NCBI GenBank assembly: GCA_010671965.1
Contig: JAAHIC010000219.1
Coordinates: 1 to 7,171 of the forward strand
Origin: Leptolyngbya sp. SIO4C5
GTDB taxonomy: Bacteria > Cyanobacteriota > Cyanobacteriia > Phormidesmidales > Phormidesmidaceae
DNA: 7,171 bases
Direction: 5' to 3'
The position numbers and the translations under genes were made by a program. Below, one piece after another: positions 1-6,203 of this stretch. Numbering within the stretch: the first letter of the stretch is position 1; each line of letters starts with the position of its first letter. The notes beneath the pieces are model-generated. The model did no database searches. It was not told the DNA's origin and saw nothing but the letters and a program-made list of their open reading frames with translations.

Positions 1-80
1 TATCAGCCTCAAGAATCTACGGCCAATTAATCGGCACAACAGTAGACTAGAGCAGAAAACTACTCCACTTAAATAGCTGC

Positions 81-1046
81 ATGGTCTACGACACCGAAAA
101 ACAAGTTGCGGTTCAAGCTGCGATCGCCGCTGCTAAGCTCTGCCAGCAAGTGCGGCAGCAAATTACGCCCGAAGTGATTGAAAAGAAGGATCGCAGCCCA
201 GTAACAGTTGCTGACTTTGGCTCTCAGGCTTTGATTTGCCATGCGCTAGCTGAGGCTTTTCCCAATGACCCAGTGGTGGGAGAAGAGGATGCGGCTACCC
301 TACGTCAAGCCGATATGAGCCAGCAGTTAGATAAAGTGACGAAGTACGTGCAGGCAATTGATCCAGCGGCGACGCCGGAAAAAGTAGCTGACTGGATTGA
401 TCAGGGGAACGGTCAGGTTAGCTCACGCTACTGGACGCTTGATCCGATTGACGGCACGAAAGGCTTTTTGCGAGGTGACCAGTATGCTGTGGCGCTGGCG
501 CTGATTGAGGAGGGGGATATTAAAGTCGGCGTACTGGCCTGCCCTGCTTTAGAAATTGACGGTCAGCAAGGGATAGTTTTGGTGGCTGTGAGAGGTCAAG
601 GGACAGAGCTCCTAACGGCTGCAGGCCAGCCCGTTAAGTCAGTGCAGGTGTTGCAGACCGCAGACAAAGCACGATTGCGATTTGTTGAAAGTGTGGAATC
701 TGGACATGGCGATCAGTCCCAGCAGTCAGCAGTGGCGAAAGCAGTAGGCATTACAGCAGATTCAATCCGCATGGACAGTCAGGCTAAGTATGCAGCGGTG
801 GCAACTGGAGAAGCGGCACTCTATCTGCGACTGCCATCACCCAAGTCACCAGACTACCGCGAAAAAATTTGGGATCACGCCGCAGGTGTTCTCGTCGTGG
901 AAGAGGCTGGCGGCCAGGTCACCGATATGAACGGCAAGCCTTTGGACTTCTCTAAGAGCGATCGCATGCAGGACAATCGCGGAGTGGTAGTGAGCAACGG
1001 CGCTATTCACGATACGGTCTTAGCCGCGCTGGCCGCTAGCTCCTAA
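81..1046 (+). CDS. cysQ: 3'(2'),5'-bisphosphate nucleotidase, HAL2/SAL1-type (PAP phosphatase)
   Basis: The 321-residue product belongs to the Mg-dependent, lithium-sensitive inositol-monophosphatase superfamily. The family removes the 3' phosphate from phosphoadenosine phosphate (PAP), a by-product of PAPS use in sulfate assimilation, giving AMP; some members also act on inositol phosphates. The metal-site motifs are visible: Asp45 in VADFGSQ, Glu69 in GEED, the DPIDGT box at 121-126 inside YWTLDPIDGTKGF, and Asp265 in WDHAAG. The length and the DPIDGTKGFLRGDQYAVAL block match the yeast Hal2 / plant SAL1 branch (about 350 residues) better than the shorter E. coli CysQ (about 246), so the symbol is used loosely. 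The ATG at 81 is preceded by no clear Shine-Dalgarno sequence. The gene stands alone, ends before a likely terminator and converges with sbcD. Family assignment is firm; the preferred substrate is inferred. Confidence 0.93.
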   Translation: MVYDTEKQVAVQAAIAAAKLCQQVRQQITPEVIEKKDRSPVTVADFGSQALICHALAEAFPNDPVVGEEDAATLRQADMSQQLDKVTKYVQAIDPAATPEKVADWIDQGNGQVSSRYWTLDPIDGTKGFLRGDQYAVALALIEEGDIKVGVLACPALEIDGQQGIVLVAVRGQGTELLTAAGQPVKSVQVLQTADKARLRFVESVESGHGDQSQQSAVAKAVGITADSIRMDSQAKYAAVATGEAALYLRLPSPKSPDYREKIWDHAAGVLVVEEAGGQVTDMNGKPLDFSKSDRMQDNRGVVVSNGAIHDTVLAALAASS

Positions 1047-1071
1047 GTCAGTACTTTTGGGTTCCTGGTCA

Positions 1072-1101
1072 CCTGACTGGGAATCCATCTCAGGCTTTTT
1101 T
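1072..1101 (+). terminator. Probable intrinsic terminator of the nucleotidase gene
   Basis: Starting 26 bases after the stop codon, CCTGA (1072-1076) pairs with TCAGG (1090-1094) and TGG (1078-1080) pairs with CCA (1085-1087) around a GAAT loop, with a small 1/2-base internal loop. One base later comes a run of six T (1096-1101). Stem plus T-run on the + strand fits factor-independent termination of the gene ending at 1046. The stem is short, so strength is uncertain. The minus-strand side has no T-run next to the hairpin, so it probably does not serve sbcD. Confidence 0.6.
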
Positions 1102-1126
1102 GCCAGTGCGCTTGCCAGTGTTGCGT

Positions 1127-2425
1127 TTACAGTAATCGCAACTGCTGGGAAGCCAAGTCCAGTTCGGGTAAAACTTCATCAGTCTCCGATTCGAGGAGCG
1201 CAGCAGGGCAGTCTTCCTCAATCAGCAGGGCATTGGCTGCTGCCAGCATTTCAGCCGACAGATCGGTCAAATCTGCCCGGTTAGCTAAATAGGTTTGTAA
1301 GGCTGCTAGGGGTTCTAAAGTGCTGTCAGCCTTGAGTTCTGGCAGCCGAGGACGGGCTAACTGGCTGATAAATTCAGCCTGAATCGTATAGGTATGAGCC
1401 GCACTGAGCGCTTCATAGAGGGCGGCGTTATCGATCTGCTCGACCTGCTCTGATCGCAGCTTATACATTAACCGCACCACCGCCTCGTCAATTTCAGCCG
1501 CTGCGATCGCTTGGAGCAGCTTTTGCTGCGGTTCCTTTGCCTGAGACAAATCAGCTTTGATGGTTTTAAAGGGACGTACCGGCAGAGAACAAAATTCAGC
1601 CGCTACCTGCCCCCGCGCGAGGGATACTAGGACGTATCCTTTCTCTTCTTTTTCTTCGCTGAAGTCTACTCGCTCAATGCTGCCGGGATAGAGCGCCAGC
1701 GGGGACTGGCTCAAAATCTGATGTTTGTGGACATGCCCTAAAGCAATATAGTCAAAACAGTCCCGCGTCAGCAGCGCCATAGGTACTGTAAACCCTTTAC
1801 CCGCGGCCAAAAAACGCTCCGCCCCGTAGCAGGCCGTATCGGCCATTAGGTGCCCCAGCAAAATTGTTGGCAGGGCCGGATTGAGGCGGCGAATTTCTCC
1901 CTCCAAGGCGACTCGCAGCCGATCGATCAAAAGCTGATTCACCTCAGCCATTGAAAGTCCTTCCGTTTCAGGGCGGGTTAGCAGGGTCGATCGCGTCAGC
2001 CAGGGCAGCGTGATAATCTGCACCGCGCCGCTGCGGGTTTCAATCTGGTGGGTCATTAGGCGATCGCCCACCACAAACCCCGGCACTCCCAGCGTTCGAT
2101 AAATGCAGAGGCTAGCCCCGCCTGTTCCCTGAGCGTGCTGATCGTGATTGCCGACAAGTAAAACAGTCGGAATTTCGGCATCCACAAGGCGACGAAACTG
2201 ACTGGCAAATGCCTGCTGCACAATTGGTGGCGGCGTAGCGTCGGGAAAAGCGTCGCCGCTGAAAAGAACTAGGTCAACCGGGTCTTCAAGGGCACGATCA
2301 ATGCATAGGCTGAGGGTTGCGACAAAATCCTCTAGCCGGGTGTTCAATCCGGTTTCGGGATTGATCCGTCCGTGACAGAAGCCGCTGCCCATGTGAATGT
2401 CGGAGAGGTGCAGGAGGCGGATCAT
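1127..2425 (-). CDS. sbcD: Exonuclease SbcCD subunit D (Mre11-type metallophosphoesterase)
   Basis: The 432-residue product is the nuclease subunit of the SbcCD (Rad50-Mre11-like) complex, which cleaves hairpins and processes double-strand ends in the cytoplasm. The calcineurin-like phosphoesterase motifs occur in order: Asp9-x-His11 in HLSDIHMG, Asp58 in FSGDAF, Asn93-His94 in VGNHDQH, His192 in LLGHLMAD, and His231/His233 in ALGHVHKHQ. The block YPGSIERVDFSEEKEEKGYV (247-265) is characteristic of SbcD. The rest forms the family's C-terminal capping and partner-binding region and ends in an acidic tail. Length is normal (about 380-430). The ATG at 2425 starts directly with the conserved MIRLLHLSDIH, so the start is secure, though no ribosome binding site is obvious. 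The partner ATPase gene sbcC is not in the window. The gene is read away from the unit starting at 2636 and converges with the nucleotidase gene. Confidence 0.93.
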   Translation of the reverse strand: MIRLLHLSDIHMGSGFCHGRINPETGLNTRLEDFVATLSLCIDRALEDPVDLVLFSGDAFPDATPPPIVQQAFASQFRRLVDAEIPTVLLVGNHDQHAQGTGGASLCIYRTLGVPGFVVGDRLMTHQIETRSGAVQIITLPWLTRSTLLTRPETEGLSMAEVNQLLIDRLRVALEGEIRRLNPALPTILLGHLMADTACYGAERFLAAGKGFTVPMALLTRDCFDYIALGHVHKHQILSQSPLALYPGSIERVDFSEEKEEKGYVLVSLARGQVAAEFCSLPVRPFKTIKADLSQAKEPQQKLLQAIAAAEIDEAVVRLMYKLRSEQVEQIDNAALYEALSAAHTYTIQAEFISQLARPRLPELKADSTLEPLAALQTYLANRADLTDLSAEMLAAANALLIEEDCPAALLESETDEVLPELDLASQQLRLL

Positions 2426-2580
2426 AGCGGGTATACCTGTACTAGGCTTAAGCGTAGCATGAGCGAAGCAGGGGTAAGAAAGAGGGGATAACTGGCGAAA
2501 ATTGCCGCCGTGCGCGCAGTTGTGTTGTCGCTAAGGCAGGCTAATTTCAAAATTCTTAATGGGCGAAAGTCGCTCAATGG

Positions 2581-2607
2581 CTGACAGCCGCTGGGAATCG
2601 CTATAGG
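2581..2607 (+). promoter_or_regulatory. Candidate sigma-70-type promoter for the 2636-3876 unit
   Basis: CTGACA (2581-2586, five of six matches to TTGACA) is followed after 15 bases by TATAGG (2602-2607, four of six matches to TATAAT). Transcription would begin near 2613, about 20 bases before the first gene. The spacer is shorter than the ideal 17. The -35 box overlaps a small hairpin (GGCT at 2579-2582 with AGCC at 2586-2589). This is a pattern match only. Confidence 0.3.
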
Positions 2608-2635
2608 CTGAACAAGCAGGCACAACACATTGCTC

Positions 2636-2968
2636 ATGGTTCGCCTAAAAATTGTTCAAAACTATGACAGCCGCTTCACCCTGGCCCCGGATGCTAAGAC
2701 GGCATTGTTTGAGCTGCTGCAGGACGCTAGTTTTCTCAAGCAGGTTTGCCAGCAGGCGGGATTTAACCAGATAGAATTCACCGGGCTGCTCTTTCAGCCT
2801 ATTCCCTATACAGAAGCTACCCCCAAAGGGATGCCTGCTGAGTTTGAACCGTATCACGAATCTCCCAATCACGTTCTAATCAACGTACCGCCTCCGTTCA
2901 TGTTCAAGGCTAAAATTTTCCAGCCTAGCCGTCTCTGTGCCATTTATCGCCGAGTTGAAACTCAGTAA
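2636..2968 (+). CDS. Uncharacterised 110-residue protein, first gene of a three-gene unit
   Basis: I do not recognise this protein. It is 110 residues from the ATG at 2636. An in-frame TTG at 2630 would add two residues and sits nine bases after AGCAGG, a plausible ribosome binding site, so the start is open. No signal peptide or membrane segment is visible. The N-terminal part (about 1-45) looks like a beta strand (RLKIVQNY) followed by helix (ALFELLQDASFLKQVCQQAGF). The middle is rich in Pro and aromatic residues (LLFQPIPYTE, EFEPYHESP), and there is a VPPPFMFKAKIF stretch near 84-95. It carries Cys38 and Cys101 but no paired metal-binding motif. Its TAA overlaps the next ATG by one base (TAATG at 2966-2970), which implies translational coupling to the GIY-YIG gene and argues that it is a real gene. 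No function is proposed. Confidence 0.75.
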   Translation: MVRLKIVQNYDSRFTLAPDAKTALFELLQDASFLKQVCQQAGFNQIEFTGLLFQPIPYTEATPKGMPAEFEPYHESPNHVLINVPPPFMFKAKIFQPSRLCAIYRRVETQ

Positions 2969-3507
2969 TGCCTTCTCAAACCTCAACGCCTAACCTTGCC
3001 GATCTTGAAGCCGTGCCTTACCTCAATGAAGCAGGGCAAATTCCCGAACAGTTTCAGGGCAAAGTGGGTATTTACGCCATTTTCAATCAGGCGCAGACCT
3101 TACAGTATGTGGGCTACTCCCGCGATATAGCCCTGAGCCTGAGACAGCACCTCATGCGTCAACCAATGGACTGTCACTGGATAAAAGTGCAGACCGTCGA
3201 TCGCCCTAGCCGTACTCTCCTGGAAGGAATTCAGGACGCCTGGATTAAGGAAAACGGTGAGATGCCAGTGGGGAATGCCGCCGAAAGCGATCGCTGGAAC
3301 CAGCCGATTGATGCCAAACCCGCTATGACTGCAGCGGAAAAGCAGCAGTTTGCCCAAACCGATGAGCTAGGTCAAATTAAGCTGTTGAAAAAGGTATCGC
3401 GGCGGGTAGAGGCTGAAATCCTGGAAACACTGAAGCAGCGCGGGGTACAAATGGACTTGCGCTTCAATCCCAAGCTGAAAGAGCAGGGACTGTTAGATTT
3501 GAAATGA
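2968..3507 (+). CDS. GIY-YIG nuclease-fold protein, cyanobacterial type
   Basis: The 179-residue protein has a GIY-YIG fold in its first ~105 residues: GIY at 34-36 (KVGIYAIFN), YVG at 47-49 (LQYVGYSRDI), a likely active-site Arg in the following helix (Arg52 or Arg59), Glu86 in LLEGIQDAWI as candidate metal ligand, and Asn103 in PVGN. The family cuts DNA by single-metal catalysis, but many members have other or unknown roles. The arrangement, including the ending W-I-x-E/K-x-x-G-x-x-P-x-G-N, resembles from memory the N-terminal domain of plant chloroplast glutaredoxin GRXS16; no glutaredoxin domain is present here. The C-terminal ~65 residues are charged and mostly helical, ending in a short KLKEQGLLDL segment. 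The ATG shares a base with the preceding stop codon, and the rhodanese gene begins 21 bases after this stop. Fold is confident; nuclease activity is not demonstrated. Confidence 0.85.
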   Translation: MPSQTSTPNLADLEAVPYLNEAGQIPEQFQGKVGIYAIFNQAQTLQYVGYSRDIALSLRQHLMRQPMDCHWIKVQTVDRPSRTLLEGIQDAWIKENGEMPVGNAAESDRWNQPIDAKPAMTAAEKQQFAQTDELGQIKLLKKVSRRVEAEILETLKQRGVQMDLRFNPKLKEQGLLDLK

Positions 3508-3515
3508 ACTGCGAC

Positions 3516-3523
3516 GGATAGGA
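3516..3523 (+). promoter_or_regulatory. Ribosome binding site of the rhodanese gene
   Basis: The purine-rich GGATAGGA lies five bases before the ATG at 3529, in the 21-base gap after the GIY-YIG stop codon. Most other starts in the window lack a clear site. This one favours 3529 over the in-frame ATG at 3547 and suggests independent re-initiation of the third gene. Confidence 0.55.
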
Positions 3524-3528
3524 CAGCG

Positions 3529-3876
3529 ATGACAGCTCCGGCAAGTATGGGACAAATTGATGTAGAAACTTTGGCGCAGCGACTGGCCGCCGGGGAGAAC
3601 TTACAGCTGATTGACGTGCGGGAGGCACAAGAGCTAGCGATCGCCCGCTTAGACGGTTTCGAGCATTTGCCCCTGAGCGAGTTCAACCAGTGGGCCGAGC
3701 AGGTACCCGTCCGCTTAGATCCCGATGCGGAAACTGTTGTCATGTGTCACCACGGTATGCGATCGGCGCAGATGTGCCAGTGGCTACTCGGTCAGGGCTT
3801 TACCCAGGTGAAAAACCTGGTGGGCGGCATTGATGCCTATTCTTGCGTAGTGGATTCAGCAGTGCCGCGTTATTAA
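3529..3876 (+). CDS. Single-domain rhodanese-like sulfurtransferase
   Basis: The 115-residue cytoplasmic protein is one rhodanese domain, a family that carries persulfide sulfur on a cysteine, classically moving sulfane sulfur from thiosulfate to an acceptor. Visible hallmarks are LIDVRE (27-32), the catalytic loop CHHGMRS (73-79) with active-site Cys73, and the C-terminal NLVGGIDAYS ending in VPRY. The intact Cys and loop Arg78 suggest an active enzyme rather than a Cdc25-like or degenerate form. The ATG at 3529 has the sequence GGATAGGA (3516-3523) five bases upstream, one of the few good ribosome binding sites in the window; an internal ATG at 3547 is less likely. The gene is third in the unit after the GIY-YIG gene and converges on folC. 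The sulfur donor and acceptor cannot be told from sequence. Confidence 0.9.
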   Translation: MTAPASMGQIDVETLAQRLAAGENLQLIDVREAQELAIARLDGFEHLPLSEFNQWAEQVPVRLDPDAETVVMCHHGMRSAQMCQWLLGQGFTQVKNLVGGIDAYSCVVDSAVPRY

Positions 3877-3915
3877 GCTTTGAGGGCGATCGCCGCAAGT
3901 CTGAAAGGCTCTCTT

Positions 3916-3957
3916 CGCAAAATGGTGCGTTACGGCTATGCCTAAGGCACCCTTGCG
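3916..3957. repeat. Degenerate hairpin repeat in a convergent gap, possible bidirectional terminator
   Basis: Between the rhodanese and folC stops lies a near-palindrome: GGTGC (3924-3928) pairs with GCACC (3947-3951), TTA (3930-3932) with TAA (3943-3945) and GGC (3934-3936) with GCC (3940-3942), around a TAT loop, with one G-G mismatch and one bulged C. Outer arms CGCAA (3916-3920) and TTGCG (3953-3957) extend it past a small internal loop. The GGTGCGTTAcGGC...GCCTAA.GCACCCT pattern resembles, from memory, short dispersed repeats common in filamentous cyanobacteria, usually seen as GGTGCGTTA...TAACGCACC. Read on the minus strand the stem is followed by a short ATTTTG, so it may also end the folC transcript. 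Confidence 0.55.
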
Positions 3958-3966
3958 TTGACTCGC

Positions 3967-5244
3967 TTACTGAGTCAGATCGGCTAGAAAATCGCCAATC
4001 AGGTACAAAGAACCACATAAAACTCTGAGTCCGTTTGTCTGGTGAGTTGTGGCCTGTAGCGCCGTGGATAAGTCGGTAAAAGTTTGACATATCGCTAAAT
4101 CGGGGCAGATCGTGCTCGCTAGCTCAGCCAATTCCTTCGGTTCTGCAGAGAGGTGGCCGGGTACGGGGACTAAATGAAGGCGATCGCCCGGACGCAGCAG
4201 TGCTGTAAAAATGTCGGCATGATCTTTAGTGGCTAGCATTCCCATCACCCAGGTAGTCGGGCCGTTGGCAATCTGATCAACATATCGCCGGAGGGCTGTT
4301 GCGGCTGCCGGATTGTGCGCTCCATCAATGAGTAGCTTGTGCTGAGTTCCGGCTGCATCTGCCCAGTCAATCCACTGCAATCTGCCGGGCCAGCGCGCCT
4401 TTGCCATGCCTTGCTGAATGGCTGTGTCAGAAACCTGCCAGTCCTGCTGCCGCAGAATATTCAGGGCCGCGATCGCCAGCGCCGAGTTCACTAACTGATG
4501 CTGACCCAGTAGCGATAGGGGATAATCAATCTGCAGGTTATTCTGGACATAGCGCGCCCGATCGCCGTCAAGCTTGTGCGCAGGCTGGGGCCACACCGCC
4601 GGACAGTTGAGGTCAGCTAAACGCTTTTGAATCACCGCTGCCGCCTCTGGAAGCTGCGGCGCGATCGCGGCAGGACAGTTGGCTTTCAAAATGCCAGCCT
4701 TTTCTCCGGCAATATCGGCCACGGTTGGCCCTAAGCGCTGCCAGTGCTCTTTGCTAATCGGCGCGATGATACTGACTAAGGGGCGATCGCAGACGTTGGT
4801 GGCATCTAGGCGTCCGCCCAGTCCTACTTCGATGACCGCAATATCTACCGCTTCTGTGGCAAAATGCAGCCAAGCTGCCGCTGTGAAGACTTCAAACTGG
4901 GTTGGGGTCGATTCGTGGGGATCAATCGCGGCGATGACCGTTTCTAAACGCGATCGCAGCGTCTCAGCCGCAATCGGCTGCTCATTGACACAGATACGCT
5001 CACTCCAGCTCACCAGATGGGGCGAAGTGTAGCGTCCCACTCGGTAGCCGGCCTCCGCTAGAATTGCTGAGAGATAGGCGCAGATCGAGCCTTTGCCGTT
5101 GGTACCCGCTACGTGAATAATCGGCACTCGTTCTTGAGGGCTGCCCAGGTTTGCCAAGAGCTGCTGAATTCGCTCTAGCCCCAAATGCACGCCAAAACGG
5201 GCAAAGCTCTCTAGTATCTGATTAATGTCGTTCGCAGAATCCAC
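3967..5244 (-). CDS. folC: Bifunctional folylpolyglutamate synthase / dihydrofolate synthase
   Basis: The 425-residue Mur-ligase-family enzyme adds glutamate to dihydropteroate (making dihydrofolate) and further glutamates to folates, using ATP, in the cytoplasm. Seen in order: FARFGVHLGLERI (14-26), the ATP-binding P-loop GTNGKGS (47-53), RYTSPHL (71-77), FEVFTAAAW (117-125), EVGLGGRLDATN (139-150), ISKEHWQRLGPT...EKAGI (163-185), RWPGRLQ (284-290) and IDGAHNP (306-312) linking to the C-terminal glutamate-binding domain. Length matches the family. The start is a GTG (5242-5244); the frame upstream reaches a TGA before any other start, and the N-terminus fits the family, so GTG is secure. No Shine-Dalgarno sequence is evident. 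It faces the rhodanese gene at its 3' end and diverges from the secreted-protein gene, so it is probably monocistronic. Whether it does one or both reactions cannot be decided here. Confidence 0.94.
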   Translation of the reverse strand: MDSANDINQILESFARFGVHLGLERIQQLLANLGSPQERVPIIHVAGTNGKGSICAYLSAILAEAGYRVGRYTSPHLVSWSERICVNEQPIAAETLRSRLETVIAAIDPHESTPTQFEVFTAAAWLHFATEAVDIAVIEVGLGGRLDATNVCDRPLVSIIAPISKEHWQRLGPTVADIAGEKAGILKANCPAAIAPQLPEAAAVIQKRLADLNCPAVWPQPAHKLDGDRARYVQNNLQIDYPLSLLGQHQLVNSALAIAALNILRQQDWQVSDTAIQQGMAKARWPGRLQWIDWADAAGTQHKLLIDGAHNPAAATALRRYVDQIANGPTTWVMGMLATKDHADIFTALLRPGDRLHLVPVPGHLSAEPKELAELASTICPDLAICQTFTDLSTALQATTHQTNGLRVLCGSLYLIGDFLADLTQ

Positions 5245-5324
5245 CGCTGCTGGCTGTTCCCAAAAGTTTTCTCAAAGATATCCTATTGTTGAACTGTACT
5301 CGCTGAATACCCGCAATCTCCGCT
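5245..5324. promoter_or_regulatory. Divergent promoter region of folC and the secreted-protein gene
   Basis: These 80 bases lie between two gene starts on opposite strands, so both promoters should be here or inside the flanking genes. The sequence is more AT-rich than its surroundings around 5262-5300. On the minus strand TTCAGC and TAGGAT separated by 16 bases could be weak -35/-10 boxes for folC. On the + strand TTGAAC near 5289 has no convincing -10 partner. No palindromic operator is clear. Confidence 0.35.
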
Positions 5325-6125
5325 ATGAACCGCTGGTTCCGAAAACGACTGCGCCCTAAACTGATTTGGCTGTCGCTGCTACTGCTGGTATGGCTGTTTT
5401 GCAGTGCTCAGGCGGTGGCTGGCTCGCTTAGCGATCGCTTAGCTCAGTTTCCTGACTGGACAGACAAGCCCCCTGTGCAGACGGCAGTAGGGGATTTGGC
5501 CTATCCGGATTGGATGGCAGGTACTTGGGAGATGACCACAACGCTTGTTGATTTGGCTGCACCGCTAGCGCCAGAAGTCACTACGCCTGGTTTTGAAGGC
5601 AATCGGCAGTTTTTGCAGCAGCCTGTGGTGTGTCAGGTGCGCTTCGTGCCAGAGCGCCGCCGTTCCCTCAGCCGCTTTGTGCCCAGCGCGATCGCCTCAG
5701 CGCCTAAAATTGTTTCCGATCGCGCTTTCAATGGTCTAAGTCTAGCCAGAGCGTATTTAGGGGAAGCCGCTGTCAAGTCTGTCAGGGTAGATCCCAACAA
5801 TCCCAATCGCCAGGTGACGATTTTGCGGGGCGATCGCCAGCTAGAATCTACCGTCACCCAGCGAGCGACGGAAAGCCCTAGCCGCGATCGCTTTGTCACT
5901 TCAGAGATTTTTCAGCAAATTTTTCGCGGTTTGCCCCAGCCCTATCTGAATGAGGTGGAGACGACGACGGCTTACACCCAGCCATCAGTAACAGAGGATG
6001 TGACATTTGCAGCGGATCAGGTAACGGCAATCTATTTATCACCCCAGGATCCTGATTACTTTAAAGCAGGCGATCGCCCAGTGGCACTGTATCGCTATCA
6101 GTTAGAATTTCGCCCAGTTGCTTAG
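5325..6125 (+). CDS. Secreted or lumenal protein of unknown function (DUF6816-like)
   Basis: The 266-residue protein begins with a basic stretch (MNRWFRKRLRPK) and a hydrophobic core (IWLSLLLLVWLFCSAQAVA), a classical signal peptide with likely cleavage after AVA at 30-32 and no twin-arginine or lipobox motif. It is therefore probably exported to the periplasm or thylakoid lumen. The mature part starts with SLSDRLAQFPDW, then YPDWMAGTWEM (60-70), whose G-x-W recalls the first strand of lipocalin-like barrels. Strand-rich segments follow, ending in ALYRYQLEFRPVA. One Cys (103) remains after cleavage. I believe this is the cyanobacterial/chloroplast family DUF6816, whose role is unknown to me; the assignment is from memory. 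The start ATG has no clear ribosome binding site. The stop codon sits inside an inverted repeat. The next gene is 132 bases downstream on the same strand. Confidence 0.8.
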   Translation: MNRWFRKRLRPKLIWLSLLLLVWLFCSAQAVAGSLSDRLAQFPDWTDKPPVQTAVGDLAYPDWMAGTWEMTTTLVDLAAPLAPEVTTPGFEGNRQFLQQPVVCQVRFVPERRRSLSRFVPSAIASAPKIVSDRAFNGLSLARAYLGEAAVKSVRVDPNNPNRQVTILRGDRQLESTVTQRATESPSRDRFVTSEIFQQIFRGLPQPYLNEVETTTAYTQPSVTEDVTFAADQVTAIYLSPQDPDYFKAGDRPVALYRYQLEFRPVA

Positions 6126-6175
6126 CGGACAATTCTGCGGCAAACAGTTCGGGGCAGCCGTAATTCTAAGCAACT
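6116..6175 (+). other. Stop-codon-spanning stem-loop after the secreted-protein gene
   Basis: A perfect 10-base inverted repeat, AGTTGCTTAG (6116-6125) and CTAAGCAACT (6166-6175), contains the TAG stop codon in its left arm. Inside the 40-base loop CGG (6126-6128) pairs with CCG (6158-6160) and CTGC (6135-6138) with GCAG (6154-6157). A second perfect 8-base pair, TTAGAATT (6102-6109) with AATTCTAA (6162-6169), shares four bases of the right arm, so the two folds exclude each other. No T-run follows, so a standard terminator is not supported; transcript-end protection or processing is possible. Confidence 0.5.
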
Positions 6176-6203
6176 CGTTAAAATAGGGGATGCGGTTTCT
6201 ACG

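Noticed and set aside
1..80. Possible promoter boxes or end of another gene upstream of the nucleotidase gene.
   Set aside because: TAGACT near 44-49 could be a -10 box but has no -35 partner at proper spacing, and no open frame enters from the left edge convincingly.
1102..1120. Direct repeat GCCAGTG (1102-1108 and 1114-1120) in the convergent gap.
   Set aside because: Only seven bases and two copies; too short to mean an attachment site or repeat family.
2422..2637. Minus-strand 71-codon frame filling the gap upstream of sbcD, with its TGA overlapping the sbcD ATG (ATGA).
   Set aside because: The overlap looks like coupling, but the translation has no recognisable domain, an odd composition rich in Leu, Pro and Ser, no ribosome binding site seen, and its start coincides with the opposite gene's start. 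It is probably a chance open frame in a divergent promoter region.
3800..4090. Minus-strand 96-codon frame across the rhodanese end, the repeat and the folC end.
   Set aside because: It overlaps the 3' ends of two strongly supported genes and crosses the hairpin repeat; nothing in the translation resembles a protein family.
4679..5032. Plus-strand open frames of 69-117 codons inside folC and similar antisense frames inside the other genes.
   Set aside because: They lie wholly on the opposite strand of well-supported genes, have low-complexity composition and no recognisable domains.
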